From an uncultured Clostridia bacterium (GTDB taxonomy: Bacteria; Bacillota; Clostridia; Oscillospirales; Acutalibacteraceae), in NCBI GenBank assembly GCA_944385055.1, contig CALWVT010000004.1, positions 62,001 through 126,000 of the forward strand: DNA of 64,000 bases, given 5' to 3'. Each line of letters starts with the position of its first letter. Within the stretch, counting starts at the first letter, position 1. A program made the position numbers and the translations under genes. The notes beneath the pieces are model-generated. The model was not told the DNA's origin. It did not search any database and saw only the letters and a list, made by a program, of their open reading frames with translations. Of this stretch, positions 36,466 to 46,389 are shown piece by piece.

Positions 36466-37127
36466 GGGCTGCAGTCCGCGCCGCCGTCACACGGCGTGCA
36501 GCAGAACTGGCAGATCGCCATCTGCGCGCAAAGGCTGCAGCAGGCGTTGCTCATGCCCGCGCCGCCGCCGTACGGGTTATAGCCGCCGTACATGCCGCCG
36601 CGCTGGTTTTGCAGCTGTGAAAGCGCCATGCGGTATTCCTGGTTTCCGGGGTCCATCTGCACGGCGCGGCTGACGTAATTATAGGCTTCATCCATCCAGC
36701 CGCGGCGGTGGAGCACCATGCCCTTTAAGAAATACCACTCCGCGCTGCGCCGGTCGCTCGGGACGCCGTCTAAGATCTGTTCGGCGTCCGCGATGCGGCC
36801 GTTCTGGATCATCTGGCGCACGTCCGAAAAATGGGAGCCGCGCTGCGAGGCGCTGCCGTAGCCGCTGTATCCGCCGGCGCCGTAGCCGCCGTACTGGTAA
36901 CCGCCCGCACGGTTTGCGGACGAGGCCTGCGAGCGGTGCTTGCGCTCGTTCATGATCGTATCGTAGGCCTCATTGACTTCCTTCATCTTCTCGTCGGCCA
37001 AGTCTGCCAATGGACTGTTTGCATAATTGTCCGGGTGATACTTTTTTGCGAGCTTGCGATAGGCCGCTTTGACCTCCTCGTCGGAGGCATTCGGCGAAAC
37101 GCCAAGCACTTTATAAGGGTCGGTCAT
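36459..37127 (-). CDS. J-domain protein with Cys-rich tail
   Basis: 222 aa. N-terminal J domain (about 3-62) with the HPD motif at 31-33, the site that stimulates DnaK ATPase. A Gly/Tyr/Ser-rich linker (about 75-105), a helical repeat-like stretch (about 106-170; possibly TPR), a Gly/Tyr linker and a C-terminal tail with eight cysteines (about 195-222, e.g. CCSLCAQMAICQFCC) follow. It lacks the DnaJ zinc domain, so it is a dedicated co-chaperone. Its ATG overlaps the DUF5685 stop (ATGA). The tail may bind metal or Fe-S. Confidence 0.87.
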   Translation of the reverse strand: MTDPYKVLGVSPNASDEEVKAAYRKLAKKYHPDNYANSPLADLADEKMKEVNEAYDTIMNERKHRSQASSANRAGGYQYGGYGAGGYSGYGSASQRGSHFSDVRQMIQNGRIADAEQILDGVPSDRRSAEWYFLKGMVLHRRGWMDEAYNYVSRAVQMDPGNQEYRMALSQLQNQRGGMYGGYNPYGGGAGMSNACCSLCAQMAICQFCCTPCDGGADCSPC

Positions 37128-38026
37128 GGTTCAGTCTCCTTTTCAGCATCCTTAAAGAGCGACTGGCGCTGCATTTGCGGCAGGCCGAGGTCGAGGATAT
37201 TCCAAAGAATCGAAGAAAATTCAGAAAGTTCTAACAGCTGCATCGCGGCGATCAATTGGGAAAGCGTCAAGTTTAAAGAGCCGTTCGCCGAAAGCCGCGC
37301 CTTGTCGAGCGCTTCCGGCGGGGAAGCGGATGTCAGGGAAAAATCGCGCACAAACGGGTTAAAGTCGCCGCTTTCCAAGTCCTTTTCGAGGTCATCGGCG
37401 GCATCCATCAGATACACCCACCGGCCGAGGAAATACCCCGTCTGATAGAGCACCCGCGTCAAGGGGGCCGCCTCGTCTTCCCCGGAAGCGTGCGCGAAGA
37501 CTTCGCCGAGCATATGGGCGCTCGGGTCCGCGCAGGCGTCGAGGCTGCTGCCGGGCGTCTGCTCGGCTTTCTCCTGCGCCTGCATCGCGCGCGCGGCCGC
37601 GTCTTCCATCCACGGATAATCGGCTTTCGCCTTGCGGTACGGCCGCTTCGCAAACGGCAGCAAAAGCCGCGCCCGCCACCGCCCTTTGCCGCGGTCCTTG
37701 CGGTCGTCGCGCAGCTTCTGCACGGCAAGCAGCACGCACAAGGCGGCCGCCTGGGACAAGGCCGCGCCCGCCGCTTCGTCCGCCTTGCAGAAGAAACACG
37801 GCTTCAACGGGTTTACCACACAGCGCTTTTTTTCGAACGCGCACTTCTGCGGCGTCAACGACAGCAAAAGCATCGCATAAAATACGCAGTCGTACGTCAG
37901 CATCGCGCGCGCCCGAAAGCCGTACCGGTCGCCGAGCACTTTGCAGATGCCGCAGTACACGCCGCGGTAGGCGTCCCATTCCCGCACGCGCAATTCTGGC
38001 CGGAAAGGCCGAATATATCCAAACAA
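37124..38026 (-). CDS. DUF5685 family protein (isoprenoid-synthase-like motifs)
   Basis: 300 aa from a TTG at 38026 with AGGAAAGGG upstream. The N-terminus (MFGYIRPFRPELRVREW) and CGIC fit DUF5685, a family of unknown function. Cysteines at 25, 28, 62, 69, 77 and 80 could bind metal. Two aspartate-rich motifs stand out: DDRKD (107-111) and DAADD (208-212) followed by LEKD and a basic/acidic turn. This is like the DDxxD pair of isoprenyl synthases. That reading is mine and unproven. The protein is mostly helical. It leads an operon with the J-domain and membrane proteins. Confidence 0.8.
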   Translation of the reverse strand: MFGYIRPFRPELRVREWDAYRGVYCGICKVLGDRYGFRARAMLTYDCVFYAMLLLSLTPQKCAFEKKRCVVNPLKPCFFCKADEAAGAALSQAAALCVLLAVQKLRDDRKDRGKGRWRARLLLPFAKRPYRKAKADYPWMEDAAARAMQAQEKAEQTPGSSLDACADPSAHMLGEVFAHASGEDEAAPLTRVLYQTGYFLGRWVYLMDAADDLEKDLESGDFNPFVRDFSLTSASPPEALDKARLSANGSLNLTLSQLIAAMQLLELSEFSSILWNILDLGLPQMQRQSLFKDAEKETEP

Positions 38027-38207
38027 AGACGTCTGCCCTTTCCTAAAGACCGCTTTTGCCCGCCTTCAAACCGAAAGCGGGCGCAAAGCGTGAAATTTAC
38101 CCACTTATTTTACTATAGAAACCGCGAAGAGGTGTTGAACAAACGATGAACTTTGCATCAAACGCCCACGGTTTGTACCGCAAAACGCGAAAACCGGCGG
38201 CAAATCC

Positions 38208-38810
38208 TCATATTTGATGCGTTTTCTGATACTGCTCGAGCTGCGCGCAAAACCGGCGCAGCGCCCGGCCGCGGTGGCTGACGGCGTCCTTTTCCGCGCC
38301 CGTCATCTCTGCGTACGTTTTTTCGCCGCACAAAAAGATCGGGTCATAGCCGAAACCGTCCTCGCCGGCGGGCGCAAATGCGATCGCGCCCTCGCACTCG
38401 CCGCGGGCGGTCAAAATGTCGCCCGGGCGTTCCCCGTCGGACGGGAAGACGCAGCAGATCACGCTGACAAACTTTGCGAGGCGGTCGGCCTCCGGCACCT
38501 CCTTTAAGCGCTCCAAAAGCAGGCGGTTGCGGACTTTGTCGCTCACATCGCCGGCCCAGCGCGCGGAGTGCACGCCCGGCTCGCCGTTTAACGCGTGCAC
38601 GCAAAGGCCCGAATCGTCCGCAATCGCGGGCAGCCCCGTCGCTTCGCAGGCGGAGGCGGCCTTTAAGTAGGCGTTCTCCTCAAACGTCGCGCCGGTCTCA
38701 TCGACCTCCGGCAGATCCGCCGTGCAGACTTCCACACCCAGCGGCGCCAAAATGCGCGAAAATTCCTCGACTTTATGTGCGTTGTGCGTCGCCAAAATAA
38801 ATTTCTGCAT
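38208..38810 (-). CDS. rdgB: Non-canonical purine NTP pyrophosphatase
   Basis: 200 aa. RdgB/HAM1 family: hydrolyses dITP, XTP and similar nucleotides, keeping them out of DNA. Visible: ATHNAHKVEEFSRIL (6-20), TGATFEENAYLKA, IADDSGL (about 66) and FGYDPIFL. It follows ftsY by 3 nt. The region 38027-38207 downstream holds no gene. Confidence 0.95.
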   Translation of the reverse strand: MQKFILATHNAHKVEEFSRILAPLGVEVCTADLPEVDETGATFEENAYLKAASACEATGLPAIADDSGLCVHALNGEPGVHSARWAGDVSDKVRNRLLLERLKEVPEADRLAKFVSVICCVFPSDGERPGDILTARGECEGAIAFAPAGEDGFGYDPIFLCGEKTYAEMTGAEKDAVSHRGRALRRFCAQLEQYQKTHQI

Positions 38811-38813
38811 CGC

Positions 38814-39749
<936 letters not shown>

Positions 39750-39769
39750 TGCGGCCTTCCTTTCTATTG

Positions 39770-39798
39770 GAAATCATTCGAAATCATATGGAAATCAT
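39770..39798 (-). repeat. Three GAAATCAT direct repeats upstream of ftsY
   Basis: GAAATCAT at 39770-39777, 39780-39787 and 39791-39798, spaced 10 and 11 nt, with a fourth partial copy at 39802. They lie in the smc-ftsY gap. The helical phasing suggests a protein-binding site, or chance in an A/T-rich gap. Confidence 0.5.
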
Positions 39799-39831
39799 CC
39801 CGAAATTGCATCGATAAAAATCCACAAAGCG

Positions 39832-42800
39832 TCAGCGCTCCGCATACCCCGTGATTTCATCCGGGTGCAGCTCGAGGATGCGGCTGATGCCCTCATCCTG
39901 CATCGTAACCCCGTACAGCACATCCGCGCCCTCCATGCTGCCGCGGCGGTGCGTGATCAGGATAAACTGCGTGTGCGGCGTCATGCGGCGCAGATACGCG
40001 GCAAAGCGCGTGACGTTGACGTCGTCGAGCGCCGCCTCAATCTCGTCGAGCATGCAAAACGGCGGCGGCGAGACCTTCATAATCGCAAAATACAGGGAAA
40101 TCGCCACCAGCGCCTTCTCCCCGCCCGAAAGGCTTTCGAGATGCGAGACGATCTTGCCGGGCGGCTGGACGGAAATGTCGATGCCGGATTCCAGCACATG
40201 GTCCGCGTCCGTCAGCTGGAGCTTTGCCGTGCCGCCGCCGAAGAGCTCGCGGAACGTCTGCGTAAAATGCTGGGCAATCTGTGCAAAGCGTTTCGTAAAC
40301 TGTTCTTTCATCTGGCGGGTCAAATCCGAGATCAGGCGGTGCAGCTCGTTGCGGCTCTTCTCTACGTCCGCAATCTGGTCGGATAAAAACGTGTAGCGCT
40401 CGCTGACCGTTTTGTACTCCTCAATCGCGCCGACGTTGATAGACCCCAGCGCGCGGATTTTCCCTTTTAAGACATTGAGTTCCTTTTGGGCCTGCGCCTC
40501 GTTTTCAATCGGGGAAGCGGCGTCCGCCGCCTCGCGGCGCGTCAGCTCATATTCTTCCCAGAGCTTTGCCTCCACGCCGTCGCACTGGGCCTGCAAATGC
40601 TCCTTCTGCGCCTCTAAGCGCGCGGTCTCATGGCCGAGGCGCTCCTTTTCCTCGCTCTTTTCCCGCTGGCTGCGGCGCAGCTGCGTGCTTTTCTGCTCGA
40701 GCGCTAAGCGGCTTTGGGTCACCGCGGCGATCGTCTGCGTATTTTCCAAAGCCTTTTCGCGCAGGGAGCCGGCCTCCTTCTGCGCCTGCCCGGCACGCGC
40801 GGAAAGGTCCGTCCGCTGTGCCTTGGCCTTTTCGACCTGTGCCAAAAGGTCCTGCAGGTGCGTATTGCCGAGCGCCTGCTGCTCTTTTAACGAATCCAGA
40901 AGCGCTTTTACGTTCTGCCGGTCCTTTTCCACGCCGAGTTTTTCGAGTTCGAGCGCCTGGCGCCGCTCGAAAAGCCCGTCTAGGTCGCCGCGCAGGTCCG
41001 CCTGCGCCGTTTGTGCCGCCTGCAGTTCCTTCGAAAGCTTTTCGCTCTCGGCGGCGGCCTCGGCGGCCTGCTGCCGGGCCTGCTGCTGCAGCGTATGCTG
41101 GGCATGAAGGCGCGCCTGGTGGACTTCGGTCTCCGCCTGCAGGTCGGACAAATCGTTTTCAACCGCCTGCAAATCGGCGCGCACCCGCTCCAGGCTCGCG
41201 GCAAAGCGCACGCGCTCCTCGCGCAAGGCGGAAAGCTCCCCCTGCGCGGCGGTGCGGGCCGCCTGCTGTTTCGCCGTCTCCGCCAGGTAGGCATCGAGCG
41301 CGTCCTGCGCTTTCCGGGCGTCTTCCTGCTGGCGGCCCGCCTTTTCGCGGATGCGGGCAATTTCACTTCTGCGGCTTAAAAGCCCGGAATTCCTGCCCTG
41401 GGAGCCGCCCGTCAGGGAACCGCCGGCGTTGACGACCTGGCCGTCGAGCGTGACAATGCGGAAGCGGTAGCCGTACCGGCGCGCAATCGCGACGGCGGCG
41501 TCCAAATCCTGCGCGATCACAATGCGGCCCAAAAGGTTTTCGCGGATTGCGCGGTATGCTTCCTTCGTGCCGCACAACTCGCTTGCCACCCCGACAAACC
41601 CCGCGCACGCGGAAAGGCCCTCCTCCGAAAGCCTGCGGCCGCGGATCGTCGTCAGCGGCAAAAACGTCGCGCGGCCGCCGTCGTGCCGCTTTAAATACGC
41701 GATGGCATATTTGGCGTCTTCCTCCGAACCGACGACAATGTGCTGCATCGCCGCCCCCAGCGCCGTCTCGAGCGCGACGGCATAGGCCGGCGGCACCTCG
41801 ATTAATCTGGACACCGGCCCATGAATCCCGGAAAGCTGCCCCTGCGCGGCGGCCTTCATGACCACCTTGACGCTCTTCTGGAAGCCCTCCATGTTGCGCT
41901 CCAGGGCCTCCAAAAGATCTGCGCGGCGGCGGCTCTCCTTCGCGTCGAGCAAAAGGCGGTCGGCCTCGCTTTTGAGAGTTTTCTCCTTCTGCGCGCGCGC
42001 TTCCAGGCGCAGGCGGTAACCTTCGAGCGCATTTTCCTGCGCCTTCACGCGCTCGTCCGCACGCCGCAAAAGGGCCTGCCCGTCCTGTTCCGATTGCAAA
42101 AGCGCCTTTCGTTTCTCCTCTTTCTCCCCGCGTGTTTTCCCAAGGGCTTCCAGCCGCCGCTGGATTTCCGAAATGGAGGAGGCAGCCGTCGTTTCGGCGA
42201 GCTTATAGGAAGTGGACTGCTCGGAAAGCCGGGAAAGCGTCTGCGTACAGCCGTCGAGCTGCTGGGTCTTGTCCTGCAGCGCCTGCTGCAGCGCGTCCAC
42301 GCGCGCGGAAACCGCCGCGAGCGCCTCCTGCTTTTCGCGTGCCTGTGCCTCTTTCTGCCCGACGGCCGCCTCTTTTTCGGCAATCTGCGCGGCGAGCTGT
42401 GCGCCCGACGCTTTGGAGCCGGCAATCTCCCCCGAAAGGCGCTCGGCGGTCTCGGCGGCATGGCGGCTGTCATTTTCGAGCACCTTCGCCTCGCCGTCTT
42501 TTTGGGCGGCCGCCTCTTCGAGCGCGGCGCTCTCCTGGCGCAGGCGGTCCACACGCGCCGTGCAGGCGTTCATCTGCGCAAACGCCTCTTCCACGGCGGC
42601 GTCGAGTTCCTCGAGTTCCTTCGCCGCGCGCTCCTGCTGCCCGCGGGCGAGCAAAAGCCGGTTCTCGTGCGCGCGCAGCTGTTTTTCCGTGCGGTCGATG
42701 CTAAGAAGCCACAGCCCGATTTCGAGCCCCTTCTTTTCAGCCGAATAGTGAAGAAACGCCTGCGCCTTTTCGCTTTGCTCCTTTAGAGGCCCGACGCGCC

Positions 42801-43398
42801 CTTCGAGTTCCGATAAAATATCGCGCAGGCGCAAAAGGTTCTCCTCGGCCGCCTTTAAGCGCCGCTCGCTCTCCTCTTTGCGGTAGCGGAAGCGGGAAAT
42901 GCCCGCGGCTTCCTCGAAAATCTCGCGGCGGTCCTCGCTTTTCGCGGAGACAATCGCGTCGATTTTCCCCTGCCCGATGATCGAGTAGCCGTCGCGCCCG
43001 AGGCCTGTGTCCATAAACAGCTCATGGATATCCCGCAGGCGGACCGCGGCGCCGTTTAAAAGATACTCGCTTTCGCCGCTGCGGTAATAGCGGCGCTCGA
43101 CGGTAATCTCGTCGCTGTCAAAGGCTAAGCGGCGGTCCGTGTTGTCGATGCGCAGCGCAACCCGCGCAACGCCCTGCGGCTTTCGCTGCGGCGTGCCGTT
43201 GAAAATGACGTCTTCCATCTTCGTGCAGCGCAGCACACGGGCGTTCTGCTCGCCCAAAACCCAGCGCACGGCGTCGCTTAGGTTGCTCTTGCCGCTGCCG
43301 TTTGGGCCGACCACGGCGGTGATGCCGTTTTGAAACTGCAAAATGGTCTTGTCCGGAAACGTTTTAAACCCCTGCAATTCGAGGGATTTGACCAGCAT
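39832..43398 (-). CDS. smc: Chromosome segregation protein SMC
   Basis: 1188 aa, full-length for the family. N-terminal Walker [15 protein letters not shown] (about 32), long coiled coils (about 170-500 and 670-1010), a central hinge (about 505-665, with GSLTGGS) and a C-terminal ATPase part with [13 protein letters not shown] (about 1090) and the [11 protein letters not shown] Walker B. It condenses and segregates chromosomes with ScpA/ScpB. The order plsX-rnc-smc-ftsY is a Firmicutes hallmark; here a radical SAM gene and a terminator precede smc. Confidence 0.97.
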   Translation of the reverse strand: MLVKSLELQGFKTFPDKTILQFQNGITAVVGPNGSGKSNLSDAVRWVLGEQNARVLRCTKMEDVIFNGTPQRKPQGVARVALRIDNTDRRLAFDSDEITVERRYYRSGESEYLLNGAAVRLRDIHELFMDTGLGRDGYSIIGQGKIDAIVSAKSEDRREIFEEAAGISRFRYRKEESERRLKAAEENLLRLRDILSELEGRVGPLKEQSEKAQAFLHYSAEKKGLEIGLWLLSIDRTEKQLRAHENRLLLARGQQERAAKELEELDAAVEEAFAQMNACTARVDRLRQESAALEEAAAQKDGEAKVLENDSRHAAETAERLSGEIAGSKASGAQLAAQIAEKEAAVGQKEAQAREKQEALAAVSARVDALQQALQDKTQQLDGCTQTLSRLSEQSTSYKLAETTAASSISEIQRRLEALGKTRGEKEEKRKALLQSEQDGQALLRRADERVKAQENALEGYRLRLEARAQKEKTLKSEADRLLLDAKESRRRADLLEALERNMEGFQKSVKVVMKAAAQGQLSGIHGPVSRLIEVPPAYAVALETALGAAMQHIVVGSEEDAKYAIAYLKRHDGGRATFLPLTTIRGRRLSEEGLSACAGFVGVASELCGTKEAYRAIRENLLGRIVIAQDLDAAVAIARRYGYRFRIVTLDGQVVNAGGSLTGGSQGRNSGLLSRRSEIARIREKAGRQQEDARKAQDALDAYLAETAKQQAARTAAQGELSALREERVRFAASLERVRADLQAVENDLSDLQAETEVHQARLHAQHTLQQQARQQAAEAAAESEKLSKELQAAQTAQADLRGDLDGLFERRQALELEKLGVEKDRQNVKALLDSLKEQQALGNTHLQDLLAQVEKAKAQRTDLSARAGQAQKEAGSLREKALENTQTIAAVTQSRLALEQKSTQLRRSQREKSEEKERLGHETARLEAQKEHLQAQCDGVEAKLWEEYELTRREAADAASPIENEAQAQKELNVLKGKIRALGSINVGAIEEYKTVSERYTFLSDQIADVEKSRNELHRLISDLTRQMKEQFTKRFAQIAQHFTQTFRELFGGGTAKLQLTDADHVLESGIDISVQPPGKIVSHLESLSGGEKALVAISLYFAIMKVSPPPFCMLDEIEAALDDVNVTRFAAYLRRMTPHTQFILITHRRGSMEGADVLYGVTMQDEGISRILELHPDEITGYAER

Positions 43399-43461
43399 GC
43401 GCAGCCCTCCTCTTTCTGAAAATTCCCGCGCGGACGCGCGCCGTCCGCCTTCCGGAAACAG

Positions 43462-43509
43462 AAAAAGTCCCGCCGCGGCAGCGTACCCCTGCTGCGGCGG
43501 CGCTTTTTC
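43462..43509 (-). terminator. Intrinsic terminator after the radical SAM gene
   Basis: A GC-rich 10-13-bp stem (about 43470-43482 with 43489-43500) with A- and T-rich flanks on both sides. It lies between the radical SAM stop (43572) and the smc start (43398). Confidence 0.75.
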
Positions 43510-43571
43510 TTACATAAATCTCTTCATAAAATCCTTGATCAAACGCTTCAAATACCGCGCGGCCGCCGCTT

Positions 43572-44612
43572 TCAGCCGGCCGCACCCGGCACGGCGCGAA
43601 ACCGCCGCGGCCGCCCGCTCTCGTCGGTCAGCGCAAACCACCCGCGCGCGAGCGCCGCGTCGGGAAAAAAGCGCACCGGATGCCCGGCTTCCCGCAGGGC
43701 CTCCTCGTTTTGGCGGTGCTGCCCGACGGCAATCGAGAGGTCTTTGGGCGACACGGCGACCGCTTCCGCAAACCGCCCGCCCCGCATTGCCTGCTCGACG
43801 GCCAGGCGGTACTGGCGCGCGCGGCACAATTCCCCAAACGCCGGGTGGCGCGGGCCCGCGACAAACGAAGCGTCGAGTGCGGGCGTCTCATGCAGCCCCA
43901 GGCGGATGACGGCGATGCCCCGCCGCTCAAAAAACGTGAGCAGGTCCGTGCACAGCGCAACGGCGCCTTCGAGCGTCTGCGGGCGGTATTCCCCGCGCAC
44001 ATACCGGTCACAAAGCGCCGTGCCCCGCAGCACGAGCGCCGGATAAATGCGCACTTCCCGCGGCAGAAGCGCCGCAAATTCTTCGGCCGTCCGCCGCGCG
44101 CCGGCGTCGGTATCGCAAAAAAGGCCCGTCATCATCTGCAGCCCCAGCGAAAAGCCGGCATCGCGGATCTTCCGCGCGGCGGCGCGGGTCGCCTCGGCCG
44201 TATGGCCGCGGCCGTTTTGCCGCAGGACCGCGTCGTCCATGCTCTGCGCGCCGAGCTCGATCGCCGTGACGCCGAACGCGCGCAGCTCGTCTAAGATCTC
44301 GCCGTCAATCGCATCCGGCCGCGTCGAGAGGCGGATGCCCGCGTATTGGCCGCTCTTTACAAACGGGTACGCGGCCTTCAAAAGGCTTCTGCGGTAATCG
44401 GGCGCAATGGCCGTAAAGCTGCCGCCGAAAAACGCGATCTGCGCCTCCCGGGCGGCGGCCCCAAGCGTGCGAAGGCCCGCCTCGGCGGCGTCTCGCACGT
44501 CCTGCGGCGTCGGGGCTTTCTGCTGCCCCGTAATCGCGCGCTGGTCGCAGAAGCTGCACCGGTGCGGGCAGCCGATGTGCGGCACGAACACGGCAACGTT
44601 TGCGTGCCTCAA
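43572..44612 (-). CDS. Radical SAM protein (Elp3-like)
   Basis: 346 aa from a TTG at 44612, which overlaps the rnc stop by TTGA. N-terminal [4Fe-4S] motif CPHRCSFCDQ (CX3CX2C, about 15-24), the GGSFTAI loop and a TIM-barrel core (RLSTRPDAIDGEIL, ELGAQSMDDAVL). It resembles the radical SAM half of Elp3 but lacks the acetyltransferase half. Clostridia commonly have such a gene between rnc and smc. Reaction unknown. Confidence 0.87.
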   Translation of the reverse strand: MRHANVAVFVPHIGCPHRCSFCDQRAITGQQKAPTPQDVRDAAEAGLRTLGAAAREAQIAFFGGSFTAIAPDYRRSLLKAAYPFVKSGQYAGIRLSTRPDAIDGEILDELRAFGVTAIELGAQSMDDAVLRQNGRGHTAEATRAAARKIRDAGFSLGLQMMTGLFCDTDAGARRTAEEFAALLPREVRIYPALVLRGTALCDRYVRGEYRPQTLEGAVALCTDLLTFFERRGIAVIRLGLHETPALDASFVAGPRHPAFGELCRARQYRLAVEQAMRGGRFAEAVAVSPKDLSIAVGQHRQNEEALREAGHPVRFFPDAALARGWFALTDESGRPRRFRAVPGAAG

Positions 44613-45295
44613 TAGCCCATCAGCTCCAGCGCCTCGCGCGCGGCCTGCTGCTCGGCGTCCTTCTTGCTGCGCCCGCCGCCGCGGCCAATGACGTTGTTAT
44701 TTAAGTGCACTTCCACTTTAAAGTGCTTGTCGTGGTCCGGGCCGGATTCCCCGACGAGGACGTAGCTGAGTTTTTCTTCCGGATTCTTCTGGATAATCTC
44801 CTGCAGCTTCGTCTTATAATCGCGAAACGGCGCCTTGCCGTGCAGGCTTTTGAGCGCCGGCAGCGTAAAGCGCAGCACGAACGCCTGCGCCTGCTCGTAG
44901 CCGCCGTCTAAATAAATCGCGGCCGTAATCGACTCAAACGCATCGGCCAAAATGGACGTGCGCGTGCGCCCGCCGCTGTGCTGCTCGCCGTGGCTCAAAA
45001 GCAGGTAGTCCCCCACGTGCAGAGACTGGGAAAAGCCGCAGCACGCCTGCTCGCAGACGAGGGCCGCGCGCGTCTTTGTCAGGCGGCCCTCCGGCCAGTT
45101 CGGGAAATGGCGGTAAAGGTAATCGGCCACAACGAACCCCAAAATGGAGTCGCCCAGAAATTCGAGGCGCTCGTTGCTGCCGCCGCGGCTGTGCGTTTCA
45201 TTGGCATAGGAGGAATGCGTCAGCGCCAGGCGCAAAAGGGACTTGTCGCGAAACGTATAGGAAAGCGCCTCCTCGAGCGGCTGCAGATCCTTCAT
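44609..45295 (-). CDS. rnc: Ribonuclease III
   Basis: 228 aa. Cleaves double-stranded RNA in rRNA and mRNA processing. The signature ERLEFLGDSILGFV (about 43-56) carries the metal-binding acidic residues; FESITAAIYLDGG holds the second set. A C-terminal double-stranded RNA-binding domain follows (about 155-225). It overlaps plsX by ATGA; no acpP or fab gene lies between. Confidence 0.96.
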   Translation of the reverse strand: MKDLQPLEEALSYTFRDKSLLRLALTHSSYANETHSRGGSNERLEFLGDSILGFVVADYLYRHFPNWPEGRLTKTRAALVCEQACCGFSQSLHVGDYLLLSHGEQHSGGRTRTSILADAFESITAAIYLDGGYEQAQAFVLRFTLPALKSLHGKAPFRDYKTKLQEIIQKNPEEKLSYVLVGESGPDHDKHFKVEVHLNNNVIGRGGGRSKKDAEQQAAREALELMGY

Positions 45296-46302
45296 TCTGC
45301 CGCCTCCCCGCTTTGGAACGCCGCCACGCTGCGGGCGATCTCCTCGGCGACGCTGCCGTCGACGTACGCCTTCGTCAGGCGCAAGGCGTTAAAGAACGTC
45401 TTGGCCTTTGCGCTGCCGTGCGCCTTAAACACGGGCTTCGTGCAGCCGAGAAGCGGCGCACCGCCGTATTCGTTATAATCCATCGTCTTTTTCAGGGCGT
45501 TGATGTCCTTGAGGATCAAAGCGGCGGCGAGCTTATTCTTCGTGCTCTTCGTTAAGACGCCTTTGATCTTCTTTAAAAGCATCATCGCGACGCCTTCGTA
45601 CGTCTTTAAGAACACATTGCCCGAAAAGCCGTCGGCCACGAGCACATCGACGCACCCTTCCGGCACGTCGCGCGCCTCCACGTTCCCCACGAAGGAGAGG
45701 CCGCTCTTCTGCAAAAGCGCATACGCCGCATGGCGCAGCTCGTCGCCCTTGTGCGCCTCCGTGCCGACGTTCAAAAGGCCCACGCGCGGAGTCTCTACCC
45801 CCATGACCTGCTTCATGTAAATCGCGCCCATCATGCCGAACTGGTTTAACATCTCCGGCTTGCAGTCGACGTTCGCGCCGCCGTCAATCAGCATAAAGCA
45901 GCCGTCCGCGCTCGGCATAACCGGTGCGAACGCGATGCGCTTGACGCCCTTGATGCGCTTGACGAGGAACGTCGCCCCCGCCGTCAAGGCGCCGCTGTTC
46001 CCGGCCGACAGGAATGCATCGCCCGCGCCTTCGGCGAGCTTCTGCAGGCCGACGGCCATCGAGGAGTGCTTGCCGCTTTTTAAGATCTCGGTGCCGGCCG
46101 TGTTCATGTCCATCACGTCCGGCGCATCGGCAATTTCCATATGGGAAAGGGAGATCCCGTTTTTCTGCGCGACGTCGACGATGGTGCCCGTGCGGCCCGT
46201 CAAAAGGATCTCGACCCCGAGTTCCTCCACGGCCTGCGCGCAGCCCTTTAAAATTTCGAGCGGGGCATTGTCGCCGCCGAATGCATCTACAATAATCTTC
46301 AT
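45292..46302 (-). CDS. plsX: Phosphate acyltransferase
   Basis: 336 aa. PlsX makes acyl-phosphate from acyl-ACP for phospholipid synthesis at the membrane surface. Visible: IIVDAFGGDNAPLEILKG, SAGNSGALTAGATF and FVGNVEARDVPEG. It has its own short upstream gap (46303-46389) after trmFO. The FapR operator known from Bacillus is not visible there. Confidence 0.96.
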   Translation of the reverse strand: MKIIVDAFGGDNAPLEILKGCAQAVEELGVEILLTGRTGTIVDVAQKNGISLSHMEIADAPDVMDMNTAGTEILKSGKHSSMAVGLQKLAEGAGDAFLSAGNSGALTAGATFLVKRIKGVKRIAFAPVMPSADGCFMLIDGGANVDCKPEMLNQFGMMGAIYMKQVMGVETPRVGLLNVGTEAHKGDELRHAAYALLQKSGLSFVGNVEARDVPEGCVDVLVADGFSGNVFLKTYEGVAMMLLKKIKGVLTKSTKNKLAAALILKDINALKKTMDYNEYGGAPLLGCTKPVFKAHGSAKAKTFFNALRLTKAYVDGSVAEEIARSVAAFQSGEAAE

Positions 46303-46389
46303 TTTTATGACCTCCTTCTGCCGGAGTACCCGTTTAAATGAACTGAAAAAAGGCAGGCACCCACGGCTTTATCACAACGGCTTTTTCCT

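Noticed and set aside
38027-38207. Promoter or RNA element upstream of DUF5685
   Set aside because: A TATAGT is present, but the nearest -35-like hexamers give spacers of 16 or 19 nt with weak matches, and the hairpin near 38058-38082 has a mismatch and no U tract; too weak to list.
43364-43585. 73-aa open frame between the radical SAM gene and smc
   Set aside because: Crosses an intrinsic terminator and both neighbouring gene ends; composition is that of a shadow frame.
46303-46389. FapR-type operator before plsX
   Set aside because: The gap has no FapR-like palindrome; only short GCCGT direct repeats are seen.
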